Of a DNA stretch of 64,000 nucleotides, positions 34,912 through 43,723 are shown one piece after another. The notes under the pieces were generated by a model. The model did no database searches. It had not been told where the DNA came from and saw nothing but the letters and a program-made list of their open reading frames with translations. Position 1 is the first letter of the stretch, and each line of letters starts with the position of its first letter. The position numbers were made by a program, and so were the translations under genes. The stretch comes from Basidiobolus meristosporus CBS 931.73 (lineage: Eukaryota > Basidiobolomycota > Basidiobolomycetes > Basidiobolales > Basidiobolaceae): contig MCFE01000024.1 in the NCBI GenBank assembly GCA_002104905.1, positions 62,001 through 126,000 on the forward strand, in the 5' to 3' direction.

Positions 34912-36364
34912 ATGCCATTAGTGAAATTTTCGACGTTCGGTTGGGTTTGTCAGAAGATCGGTTTTCTCGTCGTACTGGGAATCTTATTCTTCCTGATCAC
35001 TTTGTTCTCCCGTATCTCCCCACGCAGGGCCGAATTCGACGTGGAGTATACCTTGCACTCGAGTCCCTCGCCAGAGGAAGAGGAGTTGGCCTCATATGTG
35101 GATAAGTATGTCCCACCACGGTGTCCCTCCGAGCTGGCTCTTCTGACTAGAGACGAGCTGGCAAGAAAGAACTTCTATTTCGACTGCGAGGTGTTGACAA
35201 GGCCAGGGCTCACTCATTGGCGAGTGTTGAACTGCAAGAGCACCGAGCGTTGTGGCCTGGGACACTTGTTGGTCCAGCCTTACGATTACACTAAATGCCA
35301 GCAGCTCAAAGGCGAAGTACTCAGTATGAATCAAACATTCGACTCATTTTTGAAAGTGGAGTTTGGCCCAGATGCCTTCTTGGCCAGAATCCATGGAAGT
35401 CAATTGTACGCCATGGATCAGTGGATCTTCACCGATGACTGTACATACAAATTCCCTTATCATCTGCCCTTTAAATCGGGTCTGTTCCTTGACCTAATCC
35501 ACCTTGGATCCGGGTACAATGCCATTAGCGAGATGCGAAATTCCAAGGGTGCAACTTCCCAAACGATCCTCAAGAACCACGCGCTGCATCTGTGCGATGA
35601 ATGTGTTCCCACCAGCCTCTCCCACGACATGCCGGCTTGCCAGCCCAACCAAGAGCTCAATGGGATCCTGGAGACCACTGCAGACGGGAGGACCACGTGG
35701 AGGCCAGCGGGGTGCATCCCACCTACCGTGGATGGAGGTTGTCTGGTCAGCAAACGAAGAATAATCTTCTTGGGGGACCCGTTCCTCCACGGCGTGATGA
35801 ATGAATTGTTTGGTAGATTCCCTTCAGATACAAACCAGCTCGTGGATCCTACCTCCACCATTCGGCAGGCGGGCAATGTGAAGGGGATCTTCCTGAAACA
35901 CTCGGGCTTCTTGACCACGGAATTGCTCACCGAAATCAAGCAAGCCGACACTGTGGTACTGAGTCTGCCTAGAAACCAGGACAAAGCCATGTCGGACTAC
36001 GTTGAGGTAATGCCGCCATATTATTGACAACCACCCAATTCACTAACCTAGCCTCAACCTGTAGCAAGGAGCCCACCTCATTGAACAGATCCTGTCTATA
36101 TCAGAAACACCGCTAACCATCTACAAAGTTGACAACGGCGTACCGTATCAAGCCGGCGATCCCTGGCCACAAATCTACCGCGAGCAACTGGGGAACCGAC
36201 TAATCTCGGCACGATTCCACCCTTCTCCGAACTTCCACTCCATTCACGCCTTCCAGGAATCCCTTTCACTATTCGATATGGACTTGATTCACCCAAATCG
36301 GGAGGCTCTCTGGGCCTCCATTCTGGTGAATCGACTGTTGGTGAAGTTGAAGTTCTGCGAGTAG
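34912..36364 (+). CDS. PC-esterase/GDSL-like type II membrane protein with altered GDS motif
   Basis: Two exons: 34912..36006 and 36065..36364 (donor GTAATG, acceptor CTGTAG), giving 464 aa. A short N-terminal tail is followed by one membrane segment at about residues 16-35, so the rest is probably lumenal in ER or Golgi. Many Cys and Asn-X-Thr sites fit that. The C-terminal half has the PC-esterase layout: RRIIFLGDPFLHGVMNELF (residues about 283-300) at the block I position, and D438-L-I-H441 near the end (FDMDLIHPNREALW), like the catalytic DxxH. Block I normally reads GDS; here it reads G288-D289-P290, so the nucleophilic serine is missing. The family O-acetylates or de-acetylates glycans. 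This copy may be inactive or binding-only. Confidence 0.72.
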
Positions 36365-37068
36365 TGTTCGTCCACCTTTTTGTACCATCTCATCATCCAT
36401 TCTGCAATTTACCCTAAATAAATCTTCTCCCATATTTTATTGATTTTGATGCCCTAATGACAGCTTGTGGTGCGAGATTATCGGAGAGGGTGCTCTCAAA
36501 AAGCCTCCCTCTTGTACATCAAATACAAGAGATTCAATATCACTGGACTTGAAGTACCAACGCCTCAATCCATTGTTGCAAATCATGATTTGCATCTGGG
36601 CATTGCTGTTGTGAGATCTAGAATATTGGCACAAATATCATATTATAAAAAGGGGTGTTGATGTATCATCTTGCAGATCTAATATCTCCCCCAATGTATC
36701 CATGATCAATGACCAGGAGCTTGCTGTTAGTGCTTTAGAAATATTGGAGGTAATAAGGCAATTAAGTAGATTACATGTTTACAGCAACAGCTACAGCAGA
36801 TACTTAACAAACAGTATGAAGGAGAAATAAACATGTCCCAGAGTTGGCAGAGCACTGTCAAATGTACTACTGGTGTTGTAGCTGCTTGAAATCATGACTA
36901 GGTGAGTGAGGGTTCTTGGGCTGGGCTACTTCAGATAGAAGAAGCATATGAAACCAAATGAACCACCCCCAAGAACAAGCTCTATTACTCAGTTTTTTAC
37001 TGGACAAATCAAAGACTTCAATGACACCTTTGAAAGCTTAGGCTAGCTACTATAATGGGATGTTCAGC
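36365..37068. other. Transition from genes to transposon island
   Basis: About 700 bp, no gene seen. The right part becomes AT-rich and leads directly into a diverged LTR. Confidence 0.4.
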
Positions 37069-37413
37069 TTGTAAGCTTTTGGAGATACTGGCTACAATTG
37101 GGAGGACAAGTAGATTATATGGTTCTCACTCTATGATTAATTGATTACCAAAGTAGTATTTATACTTTTACATGGTCTTGGCAGAACAGACACATATGAT
37201 AGGTTCCAGGAGGTCCCAAGACCATGTGTGCAGAGTCTGGGGCTGCCTCAACAATATATCAAAATTTGTGTTCTGGGTACCTGAAGTTTAGTGCAAAAGT
37301 TCTAAGTAAATCCCAGCTAGAAGCTTGGTCAGAGTTTTCCTAGATTTGTAGGTAATGATATTAATGACCAAGCTAAGCTAATATGGAGGTGCAATTATGA
37401 AATTCTCAACACA
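37069..37413 (-). repeat. Diverged Copia-type LTR
   Basis: Reads as the reverse complement of the local Copia LTR with many substitutions (GGACAAGTAGATTATATGG, then TAGTATTTATACTTTTACAT). About 120 bp to its right (37414-37531) resemble the extreme 3' end of a Copia internal region in minus orientation. It is more diverged than the other LTRs here and probably belongs to an older subfamily. Confidence 0.65.
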
Positions 37414-37531
37414 ACTATTACTACCTTGAATATGTTTGAACTTGGAATCCAAGATGCTTTTGAGTTACCTTACCACTAGGCTCTACTTCATTTTCCAAGC
37501 TTGGATCATGATTGAATCTGCAGCATCACAT

Positions 37532-37880
37532 TGGTGTAAGAGTCTTGGAGATATTGGAAGTGATCTGGAGGACTAGTAGATTATGTGGTTTTCACTTAAT
37601 GATTTATTCAATGCAAAGGTAGTATTCATACTTCTACCTGATCTTGGCATGCTGAACACGTAGAATAAGCTTAGGAAGGTCCTAAGAGCATGTGTGCAAA
37701 GTTTGGGGATGTTTGAACAACTTTCAGAATTTTCATGTTCTGAGTACCTAATATTTTGGTGAAAATATTCTAAGGAAATCCTAACAAGGAGTTTGGTCAG
37801 TATTCTCTAAGACTTGAAGGTATTGGTCTATATGACTAAGTTAGGTGAATATTTAGGTGGAATTACAAATTTTTACATCA
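37532..37880 (-). repeat. Copia 3' LTR of the minus fragment
   Basis: Matches the family LTR in reverse. The ends are slightly altered (begins around TGTAAGAGTC, ends TTTTTACATCA). Confidence 0.82.
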
Positions 37881-38043
37881 CTTCTACTCAGCTAAATGCT
37901 CATACAGACTAGTCCTAAGTTGACCTAAGATATTCAAACATGTCTCTAGCCAATGGTTTGATAAATATGTCCACAATCATTTCATCTGATGGTCAGTAAA
38001 CTAAGCTAACTAAGTTATTGTCTATAACTCCATGTATTAGATG

Positions 38044-38392
38044 TGTTGTAAGAGTCTTGGAGATATTAGAAGTGATTTGGAGAACAAGTAGATTATGTGG
38101 TTTTCACTTAATGATTTATTGAATGTAAAAGTAGTATTTATACTTTTACCTGGTCTTGGCATTACAAACACGTAGGATAGGTTAAGGAAGGTCCCAAGAA
38201 CATGTGTGCAAAGTTTGGGGATGTTTGAACAACTTTCAGAATTTTCATGTTCTGAGTACCTAATATTTTGGTGAAAATATTCTAAGTAAATCCCAACAAG
38301 GAATTTGGTCAGTATTCTCTAGGATTTGAAGGTGATGATCTAAGTGACTAAGTTAGGTGAATATTTAGGTAGAATTCCGAATTTTTACAACA
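38044..38392 (-). repeat. Solo Copia LTR with 5-bp target duplication
   Basis: 349 bp from TGTTGTAAGAG to TTTTTACAACA, flanked by AGATG on both sides (38039-38043 and 38393-38397). The interrupted RNase H reading resumes after it. Confidence 0.9.
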
Positions 38393-38649
38393 AGATGATG
38401 TCTTATATCTAGGTGCTTAGCTCTAGGATGATAAGTTGGATTTCTACCTAATTGTGTTCATCCTTGATTATCCTGAAATAAAGTAATAGGCATATTTTTT
38501 GACATGGGCCAAAATCTGTAAAAAACTTTTTTAACCACATTGCTTTGTTTGTGGCTTCACAGGCTGCCATATACTCTGTATCAATGGTCAAAAGTGCCAT
38601 GGTTGGTTGCTTTCTTGAATTTCATGAAATTGCTCCTTGACCATAAAGA

Positions 38650-38997
38650 TGTTATAAAAATTTGTAATTCCACCTAAATATTCACCTAACTTAGTCACTT
38701 AGATCATTACCTCCAAGTCCTAGAAAATACTGGCCAGATTCTTTGTCAGGATTTACTTAGAATATTTTCACCAAAAAAGCAGGTATTCAAAACATGAAAA
38801 TTCTCAAAGTTGTCCTAAAAGCCCAAAACTATGAATACATGCTCTTGGGACCTTCCTTAACCTATTCTATGTGTTAGTTATGCCAAGTCCATGTAAAGGT
38901 ATAAATACTACTTTTAAATCTATAAATCATTAAGTCAAAACCACATAATCTACTTGTCCTCCCAATCACTTCCAATATCTCCAAGACTCTTACAACA
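38650..38997 (+). repeat. Copia 5' LTR, element A
   Basis: 348 bp from TGTTATAAAAATTTG to CTCTTACAACA. As in other copies it carries a TATAAATACTACTTTTA promoter-like block near its 3' part, although the later AATAAA signal is altered here. Confidence 0.9.
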
Positions 38998-39009
38998 GGC
39001 TATGAGCCC
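38998..39009 (+). promoter_or_regulatory. Copia primer-binding site, element A
   Basis: GGCTATGAGCCC directly follows the LTR. It differs by one base from the complement of the initiator tRNA-Met anticodon arm and includes the gag ATG at 39002. Confidence 0.75.
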
Positions 39010-40872
39010 CAGGCTGTTGCTCTCTGCAATTTCTACTACTGCTATCACTGGGACTTATCCCCCTGCTGAAAAGTTGGATGGATCTGACCACCAAGTGTGG
39101 AAGGTGAAGATGAAGATGCCACTACAAGAAAGAAGCCTTTGGGATATTATCATGGGAGAAGAATGCTCTCCTAAATACTTGGGAGAGGAAGCCTCAAAGT
39201 ACCAGAAGAAAGAACAAAGTGGCTTCAACTGCATTTGCCTAAATGTTAAGGACAAATTGCTAATTCAATGCTTAAGAGCAAAAACAGCAAAGAATGCCTG
39301 GAAGGCATTAGAAGACACCTACCAGTCATGTTCAGCTGCTGAGAAAATGTATCTGAGACAAAAATCCTTTACTACAAAGATGCTGCCGGGAGAAGAAATG
39401 AGAAATCTAATTAACAGAATTACCCTACTGGTAGATGAGATGGAATCTGTGGGCATACCAGCTACTGATGAGGATGTGATAGGTACCTTCCTGAATAGTC
39501 TGCCAGATAGGTATCAGGGCCTTGTATCAGCCTTAGAGTCCAGAACTGAAGATTTGACCTCAAATTACATATATGGAAGGCTCCTGGATGAAGAATAAAG
39601 AAAATCAAGCACCAATAAGAAGGAAGAAGAAAATGCTTTAATAAGCAATGATAATCAACAAAGGAGGTACCCAAGACACTACAAAGGCAACAGCAACCTG
39701 TTTTGTAACTACTGCAAAAGGAAAGGACGCACATCAGACAGGTGCCTCAAAAAGAGAGATAATCAGCAAAAGAAGCCTTAATATGAAAATGCTGCAACAA
39801 CTGAAGAAAGACTGTTCATATGTGCACTAAATATGACCACAGGCAAGGATTCTCAGATGTGGTATATTGACTCTGGAGCATCTCAACACTTTACACACCA
39901 AAAAGAGCTTTTTACCCAATATCAACAAATTCCAATGAAGAAGGTTTTCAAGGGTGACAATAGAACACTTGATGCAGTGGGAGAAGGAACCATCCAAGTA
40001 AACCTTAGAAGCAGTGAAGGAAGCCATACACTGACTTTTAAAGAAGTACTCTATGTATCAGAAATATCCAAGAACCTACTATATGCTAGCAAGGCAACTG
40101 CACAAGGACTCAGTTTCAGCTTTGACAAATCTGGATGTCAGATTGCTGATCAAAATGGTGCCCATATTACTTTGGGTATCAGAGATCAAAATCTATACAG
40201 GTAAACTTTTGTGCCATCATATTTGGAAGCCAATATAAGTAACTTAAATGAAGAAACACCAATACTTTGGCACAGGAGACTTGGGCACATCAATTTTGCT
40301 TATTTGCACAAATTGATCAAATATCAGCCAATATCTGGAGTAAAAATTGATCCTCCAGCAGATTTGGAGCACTGTGAAGCCTGCATATATGGGAAACAAG
40401 CCAGACAACCATTCAAGAACTCTGGGTTAATCAAAACTAAGAAAAAATTAGATCTAATTCACTCAGATCTGTGTGTACCTATGCAAAACTTATCATTGGG
40501 TGGGATGAATTATTTATTCACATTTATTGATGATTATACAAGATACACATAGGTCTACTTCATGGAGAGAAAGGACAAAGCTCTGTCTAAGTTCAGGGAG
40601 TTTAAAGCCATGGTGGAGAGAGAAACTGGTGAAAAAATCAAGAAAATACGCTCTGACAATGCTGGAGAATATACCTCAAAACTCTTCATCCACTTTGGCA
40701 AGATTCATGGGATAAAGCAAGAGACTACTGTACCATACTCCCCACAGCAAAATGGAGTAGCAGAATATGCAAACAGATCAATAACTGATATGGCAAGATC
40801 TATGATCCATGATCATAAATTATCCTATGATTTTTGGGTGGAATCAGTTGCTACAGCTGTATACCTTAAAAA
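39002..40872 (+). pseudogene. Copia gag-pol of element A, broken
   Basis: The frame starts at the ATG at 39002 inside the primer-binding site. Gag has the UBN2-type block (YPPAEKLDGSDHQVWKVKM). A TAA at 39596 replaces a codon kept as TTA in the related copies. Downstream are the zinc knuckle (C-X2-C-X4-H-X4-C, partly altered), the protease motif WYIDSGASQHF, the integrase HHCC region (LWHRRLGHINF, then CEACIYGKQARQPF) and the DDE core with a TAG at about 40550. Further stops lie near 39779 and 40202. The reading ends at 40872 before the reverse transcriptase. It cannot encode a full polyprotein. Confidence 0.88.
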
Positions 40873-41027
40873 TGTTGTAAGAGTCTTGGAGATATTGGAA
40901 GTGATTGGAAGAGCAAGTTGATTATGTGGTTTTCACTTAATGATTTATTGAATGTAAAAGTAGTATTTATACTTCTACCTGGTCTTGGCATTGAAATCAC
41001 ATAGAATAGGTCAAGGAAGGTCCCAAG
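40873..41027 (-). repeat. Partial Copia LTR, reversed
   Basis: About 155 bp, the reverse complement of the LTR 3' part (begins TGTTGTAAGAGTCTTGG). It stops at GGTCCCAAG, where the forward LTR of element B starts. Confidence 0.85.
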
Positions 41028-41376
41028 TGTTGTAAAATTTTGTATTTCCACCTATATATTCACCTAACTTACTCACTTAGATCATTACCTTCAAATCCTA
41101 GAGAATACTGACCAAATTCCTTGTTGGGATTTACTTAGAATATTTTCACCAAAATACCAGGTACCCAGAACATGAAAATTCTCAAAGTTGTCCAAACAGC
41201 CCCAAACTTTGCACACATGTTCTTGGGACCTTCCTTAACCTATCCTACGTGTTTGTAATGCCAAGACCAGGTAAAAGTATAAATACTACTTTTACATTCA
41301 ATAAATTATTAAGTGAAAACCACATAATCTACTTGTTCTCCAAATCACTTCCAATATATCCAAGACTCTTACAACA
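41028..41376 (+). repeat. Copia 5' LTR, element B
   Basis: 349 bp from TGTTGTAAAATTTTG to CTCTTACAACA, followed by the primer-binding site GTTTATGAGCCC. Confidence 0.9.
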
Positions 41377-41380
41377 GTTT

Positions 41381-41762
41381 ATGAGCCCTGAGCTGTCACT
41401 CTCTGCAATGTCTACTACTGCTATTACTGGAATTTTCCCCTCTACTGAAACATTGGATGGATCTAACTACCAAGTATGGAAGGTGAAGATGAAGATGCTG
41501 CTACAAGAAAGAGGCCTTTGGGATATTGTCATGGGAGAAGAATGCCCTCCTAAAAATGTGGGAGAGGAAGCCTTAAAGTACCAGAAGAAAGAACAAAGTG
41601 CCTTTAACTGCATTTGCCTTAATGTCAAGGACAAATTGCTAATTCAATGCTCAAGAGCAAAAACAATAAAGAATACCTGGAAGGCATTAGAAGAAACCTA
41701 CCAGTCATGTTCAGCTGCTAAGAAAATGTATCTGAGACATAAATTCTTTACTACCAAGATGC
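41381..41762 (+). pseudogene. Copia gag fragment, element B
   Basis: Open from the ATG in the primer-binding site through the Gag UBN2-type region (MSPELSLSAMSTTAIT, then LDGSNYQVWKVKMKMLLQER). It is cut after about 127 codons by the Gypsy LTR, which supplies a TGA. Confidence 0.85.
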
Positions 41763-42123
41763 TGTCATGATCACATGACAACCATGAACACCCATGCCAA
41801 GTTTCAGCTTCCCAGCTCAATTTCTAAGAGATTCCTTCCGGAACCTTCTACCACCTTCCAGAAAGTTCCTGACCATTCCAAACCATTGTTACACAATGGA
41901 ACATTCCATGGAAGCTTTCCATCGTATTTTTTATAGTCCAGTACCATATATGGAAATACCAGGTCACATGACTTAGTCACATGATCAGGTGACCCAATCC
42001 ATTTCCCCATCCTGTCTCAGTACCGTGTCATCTATGTCATTATCCCCAGCACCATTGCTGTGCCTCACCCCACAACCCCATTAGTATTAGCTAACATATC
42101 TCGGCATCAATATAGCTAAAAAG

Positions 42124-42132
42124 TATATATAG
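42124..42132 (+). promoter_or_regulatory. Gypsy LTR TATA box
   Basis: TATATATAG, 34 nt before the A at 42158 that begins the self-complementary 11-mer. This distance fits the TATA to RNA start spacing. Confidence 0.7.
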
Positions 42133-42157
42133 TCCTATCCCCCCTTAAGTATTCCTC

Positions 42158-42168
42158 AGTCTGATAAA
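42158..42168 (+). other. Putative RNA 5' end, self-primer
   Basis: AGTCTGATAAA, exactly complementary to 42294-42304. In Tf1 of S. pombe the first 11 nt of the RNA fold back on the primer-binding site, are cleaved and prime reverse transcription. Confidence 0.75.
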
Positions 42169-42293
42169 CACAGGTCTTGAATAAACAGCCTTGCCTTGGA
42201 AATCCGCCTTGCCTTGTTGATCCATACCTAAGTCCTTTCCTGGTCCTGCCTTGCCTAGCTCTACTCTCCTGCCTTGTGTCTATTCATAACAGT

Positions 42294-42304
42294 TTTATCA
42301 GACT
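42294..42304 (+). promoter_or_regulatory. Gypsy primer-binding site (self-priming)
   Basis: TTTATCAGACT, two bases after the LTR end, is the reverse complement of 42158-42168 over 11 of 11 bases. Pairing stops at both ends. Confidence 0.78.
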
Positions 42305-42697
42305 CTCCTGACTTACCTGTGGATCCCTGCCTTCTGCCCAAAGTTTGAAGAAAACTTGTAAAAGGAATACTCACCGTAAGTATCACCCATCATCTTTCCC
42401 TAGTCTTGTCCTATAAAGGCAAAGATACTTTATCTTTGTAAAACTATTGGTCAAAGCTGCATTCACTTTATTACCCTGCTGGTGGAGTTTACAGTTGTTA
42501 CAGTATTGGAAGCTTTAGTACAATACTCTATCAAAGGACGTTGAAACCAGTACCTTCTGAAGTGACGCTAACTTATTTAAGTTGGGGATTGTGGCTCAAT
42601 AGTTGTATTCTTGACATACTAGTGGCTTTACAAACCCACAACCTAGTTTAGTATATTCCAGTATTCCTTGCAAGTTCACCCGCCTTCCTCTGCTACC

Positions 42698-43630
42698 ATG
42701 TCCAACCTAGAGCTGAACTTTGCCCAGCTCATGGCTGCCTTTACCCAACTGCAGCAAGACCATGCAGACCTCAGAAACACTCTTGCTCAGTTCCAGAACC
42801 AAAGTGTCCAGCAAACTAGCCAGGTCCCAGTCTACCAAGAACCCAAGTATACTCCTGCTACCAAGTTCAATGGCTCTCAGAATGAATTCCGTGGCTTCAT
42901 CAACGTGGTGAAGAACAACCTTGCACTCCAGCCCAACCGGTACCCCACTGACCAGGCCAAAGTTGGTTTCATCTCCAACCTGCTTACTGGTACAGCTCTC
43001 AAGTGGTTCTCCCCATTAGTGGAGACCAACTCTCCCCTCCTCAGAGACTACCAAGCCTTTCTCACTGAAATGGAGCTAACATTTGGTAACCTTGACCAAG
43101 CCAGAACTGCTGCCAACAAGATCAAGACCCTCAAACAAGGGAACAAACCAGCATCAGTCTATGCCTCAGAATTCCGACAACTCTCCAGTGACCTCAGCTC
43201 CTGGGGTCAAGCAGCCTTGATAAGCCAATTCCAAGATGGCCTTAATGATGAGGTTTGTGATCTGCTACTCACACTCCCAGATCCAGATACATTGGTTGAA
43301 GCTATGCACCAAGCAATCCGGTGTGATAACAGACTATTCCAGAAGAAGCAAAAGAATCGTCAAAGACACATTCCTGTTGCAACCCCAGCTCCTCCTGCTC
43401 CCCAAGTCACTCCAGAAGATCCTATGCAGATTGATAGTGCCAAATACAGGAAACTATCAAAGAGTGAAAAGTCCAGACGTCAACAAGCCAACCTCTGTCT
43501 ATACTGTGGCCAACCAGGTCACTTTGCCAAGTCCTGCCCCAACAAGAAGTCCAGCTTCAAGCTGATGCAGTCCTCCAGCAACCAACCTGATCCAGATCTG
43601 TCGGGAAACTCCAATGTCCAGTTGCACTGA
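42698..43630 (+). CDS. Gypsy Gag with CCHC zinc knuckle
   Basis: An intact frame of 310 aa starting at ATG in the context ACCATGTCC. The N-terminal part is a predicted coiled coil ([20 protein letters not shown]). The retrotransposon Gag capsid-like region follows (about residues 60-215, with [17 protein letters not shown] and [10 protein letters not shown]). The single zinc knuckle is [14 protein letters not shown] near residue 278. It forms the virus-like particle and packages element RNA. The last 13 codons overlap the pol frame, and the stop TGA (43628-43630) lies in the loop of a perfect hairpin. This is the only intact coding region seen in the island. Confidence 0.93.
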   Translation: MSNLELNFAQLMAAFTQLQQDHADLRNTLAQFQNQSVQQTSQVPVYQEPKYTPATKFNGSQNEFRGFINVVKNNLALQPNRYPTDQAKVGFISNLLTGTALKWFSPLVETNSPLLRDYQAFLTEMELTFGNLDQARTAANKIKTLKQGNKPASVYASEFRQLSSDLSSWGQAALISQFQDGLNDEVCDLLLTLPDPDTLVEAMHQAIRCDNRLFQKKQKNRQRHIPVATPAPPAPQVTPEDPMQIDSAKYRKLSKSEKSRRQQANLCLYCGQPGHFAKSCPNKKSSFKLMQSSSNQPDPDLSGNSNVQLH

Positions 43631-43723
43631 CAGGCTTGCAACTGGACCCACCCATGAAAATCCAGCATATCCAAGAATCTTCCTTTGCCACAAAATCTAT
43701 CCAGTCCTTGAGAATGCCTGTCA
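43603..43723 (+). promoter_or_regulatory. Putative -1 ribosomal frameshift signal
   Basis: Slippery heptamer GGGAAAC (43603-43609) sits in the right phase (TCG GGA AAC in the gag frame). It is followed by a 6-nt spacer and a perfect 11-bp stem, GTCCAGTTGCA (43616-43626) with TGCAACTGGAC (43637-43647). Loop bases TGACAGGC (43628-43635) match GCCTGTCA at 43716-43723, which allows a pseudoknot. Slipping back one base joins gag to the open pol frame. Confidence 0.78.

Larger units (their letters stand above)
37532..38649 (-). mobile_element. Copia fragment, 3' part, minus strand
   Basis: Contains, in minus orientation, the 3' LTR (37532-37880) and the RNase H to 3'-end part of pol (37881-38043 and 38398-38649). 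It is split by a solo LTR at 38044-38392 and cut on the right by the LTR of element A. The RNase H part corresponds to the block around 60760-61140 of element D. Confidence 0.82.
38650..40872 (+). mobile_element. Copia element A, truncated
   Basis: 5' LTR, primer-binding site, gag and pol through the integrase core. It ends at 40872, where a reversed partial LTR begins. No reverse transcriptase, RNase H or 3' LTR follows. Confidence 0.88.
41028..41762 (+). mobile_element. Copia element B, truncated by the Gypsy element
   Basis: Forward LTR, primer-binding site and the first part of gag, cut at 41762 where the Gypsy 5' LTR begins. The missing part of gag does not resume after the Gypsy 3' LTR. 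Confidence 0.87.
41763..42291 (+). repeat. Gypsy 5' LTR
   Basis: Begins TGTCATGATCACATGAC and ends TATTCATAACA. It contains three TCACATGA sites, a TATATATAG box at 42124 and a CCTTGCC-rich 3' part. Confidence 0.93.
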
